The notes under the pieces were generated by a model. That model worked only from the letters and a program-made list of their open reading frames with translations. It made no database searches and was not told where the DNA came from. Below, piece by piece: positions 59,596 through 64,000 of a DNA stretch of 64,000 nucleotides (positions are counted from its first letter, which is position 1; the number at the start of each line of letters is the position of its first letter). Both the position numbers and the translations under genes were made by a program. The DNA lies in the NCBI RefSeq assembly GCF_031454135.1, contig NZ_JAVDQF010000001.1, forward strand, positions 248,001 to 312,000, in the 5' to 3' direction. This stretch comes from Arthrobacter russicus. GTDB lineage: Bacteria > Actinomycetota > Actinomycetes > Actinomycetales > Micrococcaceae.

Positions 59596-60816
59596 TCAGC
59601 GCCGGCGCATCAGGATCTGGTCCACGCCCATGCGGCCCTGGTCGAAGGTCAACTCGCCGCCGGCCAGATAAAGCTCCCACACCCGGACGACTTCGGCACC
59701 CATCATGGCAACCGCTTCGGCATGGTGTCGCTCGAAGTTCTTCCGCCAGGCGGCAATGGTCTGCACGTAGTCCTGGCGCAGCGACTGCACCCCGAGCACC
59801 TCCATGCCGCCCGCTTCGAAGAAGCCGATCGTTTCACCGAGCGGGCGCATGTGCATGTCCGGGGCGATGAAGGCCTCGATGAAAGGCCCGCCCCCGGGGT
59901 ACTTCCCGGTGCGCGCCATCTGCTGGATCAACGCCGGCCCGCCGGTGGCGAGATTTTTCCGGATCGCGTCCACATAGCCCGGATAGTTCCGCTGCCCGAC
60001 GTGTTCACCCATTTCCAAGGAAACCACCGCGTCGAACGGCCCGCCGTCGATCTCCCGGTAGTCCTGCAAACGGATCTCCACTTGATCGGCGACGCCGCGT
60101 TTGCGCGCCCGTTCCCTGGCGAATGCCTGTTGTTCGGCCGAAATCGTCACGCCGACCATGCGCACATCGAACTGCTCCGCCAGTTCGATCGACAAAGATC
60201 CCCAGCCGCATCCGATGTCCAATACCCGCATACCCGGTTGCAGACCGAGTTTTTCGCCCACCAAACGGCACTTTGCGCCTTGTGCCTGAAACACATCCGT
60301 CGCACCGTCACCCCAGTACCCGGACGAGTAGGCCATCCGCTCTTCGAGGATCAACCCGTAGAAATCATTGGACAGATCGTAGTGGTGGCTGATCGCCCGT
60401 TTGTCCCGGAGTTTCGAATGCAGACGACCGACCAACTTGGCCTGCGAACCGGGCGCCGCCAGCCGCGGGCCGATCGCGCCTGCAGACTGGGCCAGCCTAG
60501 CCAACTTGGCCAAGAGCGCCGGCGTGACCTTGATCGCGCTCAGCTGCCGCTCCGCAACCACATCCCAGACGCGGCGCAGCGCCGCGTAGAGCTCTCCGGA
60601 GACCTCCAGCTCGCCCAGGACATAAGACTGGGCCAGCGCAAGCTCCCCCGGACCCCACAACTGCCGCCGCAGCACATTCGGCGAATTCAGCCGGACCACC
60701 GGCCGGTCATCGGAGTCCTGCTCCGGCGTCGAGGAGCCGTCCCAGGCGATGATCCGCACCGGCATTTCACCGCCCAGGAATGGTTCGAGCAAGGCGGCGA
60801 GTTGTTGCGCAATCAT
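59596..60816 (-). CDS. Cyclopropane-fatty-acid-synthase-type methyltransferase 1
   Basis: A 406-residue SAM-dependent lipid methyltransferase. SHHYDLSNDFYGLILEERMAYSSGYW starts the catalytic part, VLDIGCGWGSLSIELAEQFDV (about residues 190-210) is the SAM site, and GPFDAVVSLEMGEHVG and IQQMARTGKYPGGGPFIEAFI follow. A 130-residue N-terminal extension holds the lipid-binding part of CFA synthases. It adds a methylene or methyl group to unsaturated phospholipid chains. Its ATG overlaps the stop of the preceding methyltransferase gene as TGATG. Confidence 0.92.
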   Translation of the reverse strand: MIAQQLAALLEPFLGGEMPVRIIAWDGSSTPEQDSDDRPVVRLNSPNVLRRQLWGPGELALAQSYVLGELEVSGELYAALRRVWDVVAERQLSAIKVTPALLAKLARLAQSAGAIGPRLAAPGSQAKLVGRLHSKLRDKRAISHHYDLSNDFYGLILEERMAYSSGYWGDGATDVFQAQGAKCRLVGEKLGLQPGMRVLDIGCGWGSLSIELAEQFDVRMVGVTISAEQQAFARERARKRGVADQVEIRLQDYREIDGGPFDAVVSLEMGEHVGQRNYPGYVDAIRKNLATGGPALIQQMARTGKYPGGGPFIEAFIAPDMHMRPLGETIGFFEAGGMEVLGVQSLRQDYVQTIAAWRKNFERHHAEAVAMMGAEVVRVWELYLAGGELTFDQGRMGVDQILMRRR

Positions 60817-62072
60817 CAATGGTTTCCTTTGGCCTTGCGAAGTTGGAATTGCTGGACATCCAGGTAACCCGCGGCGAACCCTGCCCTCGAGTAGGCCAAA
60901 TAGAAGTGCCACATCCGACGGAACGTCTCGTCAAAACCCAAACGACCCACCTCAGCCGCATTCCGGGTGAACTGCTCGTCCCACAGACGCAGGGTTTGCG
61001 CGTAATGCTGGCCGAAAGCCATCCGGTTCTCCACGGTCAAGCCATTCAGCGCCGATTGCTCCGCGATCAGTTCCGCCGAGGGGATCATGCCGCCGGGAAA
61101 GATGTACTTGTGCACCCAGGTGTAGCTGTTCCGAGTTGCCAGCATCCGCTCATGCCCGATCGTGATCGCTTGCAGACCGATTGCTCCCCCTGGCGCCAAC
61201 CGATCGCTCAGGATCCGAAAATACTCCGGCATGAACTCGAAGCCCACCGCCTCGATCATTTCCACTGAAACGATCGCATCGAAGCTGCCCTGCACCTTGC
61301 GGTAGTCGAGCAGCTCGATCCGCACCGAGTCCGCGAAACCTGCGGCGGCGACCCGTTGTTCGGCCAATTCCTTCTGTTCGCTGCTGAGCGTAACCGAATA
61401 GACCTGCGCCCCGCGGCGTGCCGCGCGCAAGGCCAGCTCGCCCCAGCCGGTGCCGATCTCCAACAGCCGGGTCCCCGGCCCGACGTCGGCCAAGTCCAGC
61501 AGCCGGTCGATTTTCGCGTGCTGGGCCGGTTCCAGAGCTTCAAACGACGAAACGTCCAAACTGTCGAACAGAGCCGAGGAGTAACTCATGCTCTGATCCA
61601 AGAATTCGGCGAACAGTTCATTGGACAAGTCGTAGTGCCGGGAAATATTGTTCCGGGTGTTTGCTTCGGTGTTCCGTTCCCGTCGCGGTTGTTGTGGCAA
61701 GATCATGCCACGCAGGGCTTGCAGCGGCTGCGGAATCAATTGTGAGACCCGGGAGGCGAAAACCGTCATCAAGGCCGCCAGATCTGGGGCATCCCACTCC
61801 CCAGCCATATAGGACTCACCCAGCCCGATCAGACCGCCGTTGGCAATCCGGGCATAAAACCGATCGGGATCCCGCAGGACCATCTCCGGGCCGCCTTTGC
61901 CCAACTGGGAACCATCCGGCAACTGCACGGACACCGGCAACCGCCGCACTGCGGCGCGGAACAGCGTGCCGGCTATCGGAGCTCCGGCTTTGGCCTTGAT
62001 CGCCGACGGAATCCGGGCCACATCAGGCCAAACATCCTGGCGGACGTTGGGATTCGAATAGGTTTGCGTCAT
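60816..62072 (-). CDS. Cyclopropane-fatty-acid-synthase-type methyltransferase 2
   Basis: A 418-residue paralogue of the next gene. RHYDLSNELFAEFLDQSMSYSSALFDS begins the catalytic region, LLEIGTGWGELALRAARRG is the SAM site, and SVEMIEAVGFEFMPEYF with HKYIFPGGMIPSAELI follow as in CFA synthases. The N-terminal 110 residues include MVLRDPDRFYARIANGGLIGLGESYMAGEW, the lipid-side domain. The ATG follows AGGAGG and overlaps the stop of the DUF1365 gene by ATGA. Two tandem paralogues imply two chemical steps or two substrates. Confidence 0.93.
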   Translation of the reverse strand: MTQTYSNPNVRQDVWPDVARIPSAIKAKAGAPIAGTLFRAAVRRLPVSVQLPDGSQLGKGGPEMVLRDPDRFYARIANGGLIGLGESYMAGEWDAPDLAALMTVFASRVSQLIPQPLQALRGMILPQQPRRERNTEANTRNNISRHYDLSNELFAEFLDQSMSYSSALFDSLDVSSFEALEPAQHAKIDRLLDLADVGPGTRLLEIGTGWGELALRAARRGAQVYSVTLSSEQKELAEQRVAAAGFADSVRIELLDYRKVQGSFDAIVSVEMIEAVGFEFMPEYFRILSDRLAPGGAIGLQAITIGHERMLATRNSYTWVHKYIFPGGMIPSAELIAEQSALNGLTVENRMAFGQHYAQTLRLWDEQFTRNAAEVGRLGFDETFRRMWHFYLAYSRAGFAAGYLDVQQFQLRKAKGNH

Positions 62073-62848
62073 CTGGTTGCCTCCTCGACTGCTCGGCTGG
62101 AAACGTGTTTTCCTGCCCCGCGCTGGTATTCGGATTGTGGCGCCGTCGTCGGCCGCGGTTGCACCGGCAGCTTCCGCAACCACAAGCGGATCCCCTGGTA
62201 AAAGATCTGGATGCTCACCCGCAACGGGGCCAGCGGGATGTCCAATAACATGCGCACAATATTGCCGTTGCTGGCTGGCAATCTCCTGCCAACCACCGAA
62301 GCCACGAAGGGCTTGCCCTCCGGACGCTCCAACACGATGGCCAGACGGGCCGATTCCTCGGGTTCCGGAAGGCTCATCCGGTATTCGCCGTCCACCGGGT
62401 AGAAAGGCGAAACATAGAATTCCTTGCGCACCCGCGCCTGGCCGGCGTCATCGGGCTGAATCAGATAGCGGTGCCGCTGGCCATAGGTGTTGTGCACCTC
62501 CGCCACGATGCAGGCCAAGGATCCATCCGCCCGATGGCACCAGAAGACCGACAACGGATTGAAGACGTAACCGAGCACCGCAGCGTTGCTGAGCATGGTG
62601 ATCCGCCCGGCGGCTTCGATCCCCTGCCCAGCGAGGTAGCTGCGCAAGTTATCGCCGATCCCGCGGTCCGGATCGCCCATATGGTCCTTGGCCCGGAACT
62701 GCGCAAAAGGCCGCAGCCAAAACGGAATCGCGGGCAGCTGTTCCGGATCCACGAACCATTGATAGCTCCGGTAGGAAAATTCATTCCGCACCGGTTCCCG
62801 GCGGACGTGCCGGACCGTGATCGCATACAAGGCGCTCACACCGGCCAT
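62069..62848 (-). CDS. DUF1365 domain protein
   Basis: A 259-residue DUF1365 (COG3496) protein. HVRREPVRNEFSYRSYQWFVDPEQLP starts the domain; LGYVFNPLSVFWCH and VAEVHNTYGQRHRYL are its hallmark motifs, with KEFYVSPFYPVDGEYRM after. No catalytic role is established; the gene almost always accompanies a FAD oxidoreductase and CFA-type methyltransferases. It overlaps the oxidoreductase gene upstream by 13 bases and the methyltransferase downstream by four. Confidence 0.93.
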   Translation of the reverse strand: MAGVSALYAITVRHVRREPVRNEFSYRSYQWFVDPEQLPAIPFWLRPFAQFRAKDHMGDPDRGIGDNLRSYLAGQGIEAAGRITMLSNAAVLGYVFNPLSVFWCHRADGSLACIVAEVHNTYGQRHRYLIQPDDAGQARVRKEFYVSPFYPVDGEYRMSLPEPEESARLAIVLERPEGKPFVASVVGRRLPASNGNIVRMLLDIPLAPLRVSIQIFYQGIRLWLRKLPVQPRPTTAPQSEYQRGAGKHVSSRAVEEATR

Positions 62849-64000
62849 GATCCACCGAGCCGTTGCGCCGCGCGATAGCCGGACAAAGCGCCGTCCTCAT
62901 GAAAACCCCAGCCGTGGTACGCCCCGGCGAACACCACTTTCGAGGTGCAGATCGCCGCCAACTCGGCTTGCGCGGCCAGCGAAGCCGGCGAGTATTGCGG
63001 GTGTTCATAGCGCATCCGGGCCAGCACGCCGGAATCCGCGATCCGGTCCGCTTCGCCCAAACTGACCAGCAGTCGTCCGCCCGGGTAGTCGAGCGACTGC
63101 AATCGGCTCAAGTCATAACTGACCAGCACGTTCTCCGGCTGGGCGGAGCAATCAGGCAGGTAATAGTTCCAGGACGCGCGGGCGCGGGCAGCCCCGGGCA
63201 GCACGTTTTCGTCGCTGTGCAACAGTGTCTCATTGCTCGAATACGGGATCGCACCGAGCACCCGGCGTTGCTCCGTATTGCCGTTCCGGCCCAGAATCGC
63301 GGCGGCTTGATCCGGGTGGGTAGCCAGAACGACGGCGGCGAAGTCCTCGGTTTGGGCCACTCCCTCCTCGGTCCAACCCAACCGAACGCCGCTGCGGAAC
63401 TCCTCCAGCGAGGTCACCTTGGCTCCGAGCTTGATCCTGGTGATCGACTTGGCGACCCGGCGGACGTACTCATGCGAGCCGCCGTCGACGGTCCGCCACT
63501 TCGGTGATCCCTTGACCGCGAGCATGCCGTGATGCGACAAGAACGTGAACAGATAACGTGCCGGGTAGTCCAGAGCCGTTGAAGCATCACAGGACCATAC
63601 TGCCGAAACCACCGGGGTCATGAAATGGCTTTGGAAATATTGGCTGAATTTTTCCGCTTCGAGGAACTCGCCGAGGGTCAGATCGTCCCCCGCTGAGGCC
63701 AGCAAGGCTCTGGCCCTGCGATGGAATCGGAGCACCTCGCCGAGCATTCGGAGATAGCGCGGCTTAGCGAAAGACCGCCACCCGGGGAACAGGCCGCTGA
63801 ACCCCTTGGCCCCGGCGTACTCCAGCCCGCAGCCAGCGCATTTGACCGACATTGACATATCGGAGGGCTTGGTCGGCACTTCCAATTGTTCGAACAGACG
63901 GATCAACGTCGGGTAGGTGCGCTCGTTGTATACGATGAATCCGGAATCGACCGGCGTGCCGTCGGCCAGCTCGTGCGTGTGCGCGTGTCCACCGAGCCGG
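62836..64000 (-). CDS. FAD-dependent oxidoreductase of lipid-modification operon (partial)
   Basis: The C-terminal 388 residues of a FAD/NAD(P)-binding oxidoreductase (COG2907, amine-oxidase-like). The visible part begins LGGHAHTHELADGTPVDSGFIVYNERTYP, after the FAD-binding start that lies outside the window, and continues with AAVVLATHPDQAAAIL and an end containing KVVFAGAYHGWGFHEDGALSGYRAAQRLG, which closes the FAD site. A CxxC pair (CAGCGLEY) is visible. Homologues act beside CFA-type methyltransferases and DUF1365 in making modified fatty acids, possibly as desaturase-type or dehydrogenase-type partners. The gene runs off the right end. Confidence 0.9.
   Translation of the reverse strand, partial: RLGGHAHTHELADGTPVDSGFIVYNERTYPTLIRLFEQLEVPTKPSDMSMSVKCAGCGLEYAGAKGFSGLFPGWRSFAKPRYLRMLGEVLRFHRRARALLASAGDDLTLGEFLEAEKFSQYFQSHFMTPVVSAVWSCDASTALDYPARYLFTFLSHHGMLAVKGSPKWRTVDGGSHEYVRRVAKSITRIKLGAKVTSLEEFRSGVRLGWTEEGVAQTEDFAAVVLATHPDQAAAILGRNGNTEQRRVLGAIPYSSNETLLHSDENVLPGAARARASWNYYLPDCSAQPENVLVSYDLSRLQSLDYPGGRLLVSLGEADRIADSGVLARMRYEHPQYSPASLAAQAELAAICTSKVVFAGAYHGWGFHEDGALSGYRAAQRLGGSWPV

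Overview
The window is high-GC actinobacterial chromosome. Its gene set (class Ib nrdHIEF with a mycoredoxin, an Asp23-like/sigma pair, paired cyclopropane-type lipid methyltransferases, a copper amine oxidase, an Endo H-type glycosidase) and its densely packed, often ATGA-coupled genes fit the Micrococcaceae, close to Arthrobacter; this is inference from gene content, as no rRNA or marker gene is present. The left end carries a manganese unit: a yybP-ykoY riboswitch, a cation antiporter and a DtxR/MntR-type regulator. From 3.1 to 23.9 kb lies a patchwork of single metabolic and regulatory genes (GH114 lipoprotein, Na+/H+ antiporter, hydrolases, SDRs, a carboxylic acid reductase, an epoxide hydrolase, a sigma factor coupled to an Asp23-like gene, TspO).

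The standout is at 24.2-26.5 kb on the minus strand: an intact, visibly AT-richer 715-codon gene whose product aligns along catalytic and translocation domains with diphtheria toxin. It keeps the His/Trp/Tyr/Tyr/Glu NAD site, a disulphide loop with a minimal furin motif, the translocation hairpin with its acidic tip residues and a cysteine pair in the receptor-domain position, then adds about 150 residues. A 39-bp palindrome built from DtxR/IdeR half-sites sits just upstream of its start, recalling iron-controlled tox in Corynebacterium diphtheriae. Degraded genes (an aldo/keto reductase remnant and an unassigned fragment) lie upstream, so this looks like an acquired segment in a decayed junction.

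From 27.8 to 41.8 kb is a nitrogen-compound catabolic island: RidA, DUF1028, M20 amidohydrolase, aspartate ammonia-lyase, flavin monooxygenase, NCS1 permease, YtcJ-type amidohydrolase, aldehyde dehydrogenase, copper amine oxidase and TetR/LysR regulators. It is followed by a secreted Endo H-like enzyme, a UvrA-like ABC protein, a tiny lipoprotein with its own terminator, small enzymes and acetyltransferases (one broken by an in-frame stop), a FAD monooxygenase behind a perfect palindrome, and a small gene behind an SOS-like box.

The right end holds the nrdHIEF operon with NrdR- and DnaA-like sites upstream, then a translationally coupled lipid-modification operon (FAD oxidoreductase, DUF1365, two cyclopropane-fatty-acid-synthase-type methyltransferases) that leaves the window at 64000. 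No tRNA, rRNA, CRISPR array or intact insertion sequence was seen.
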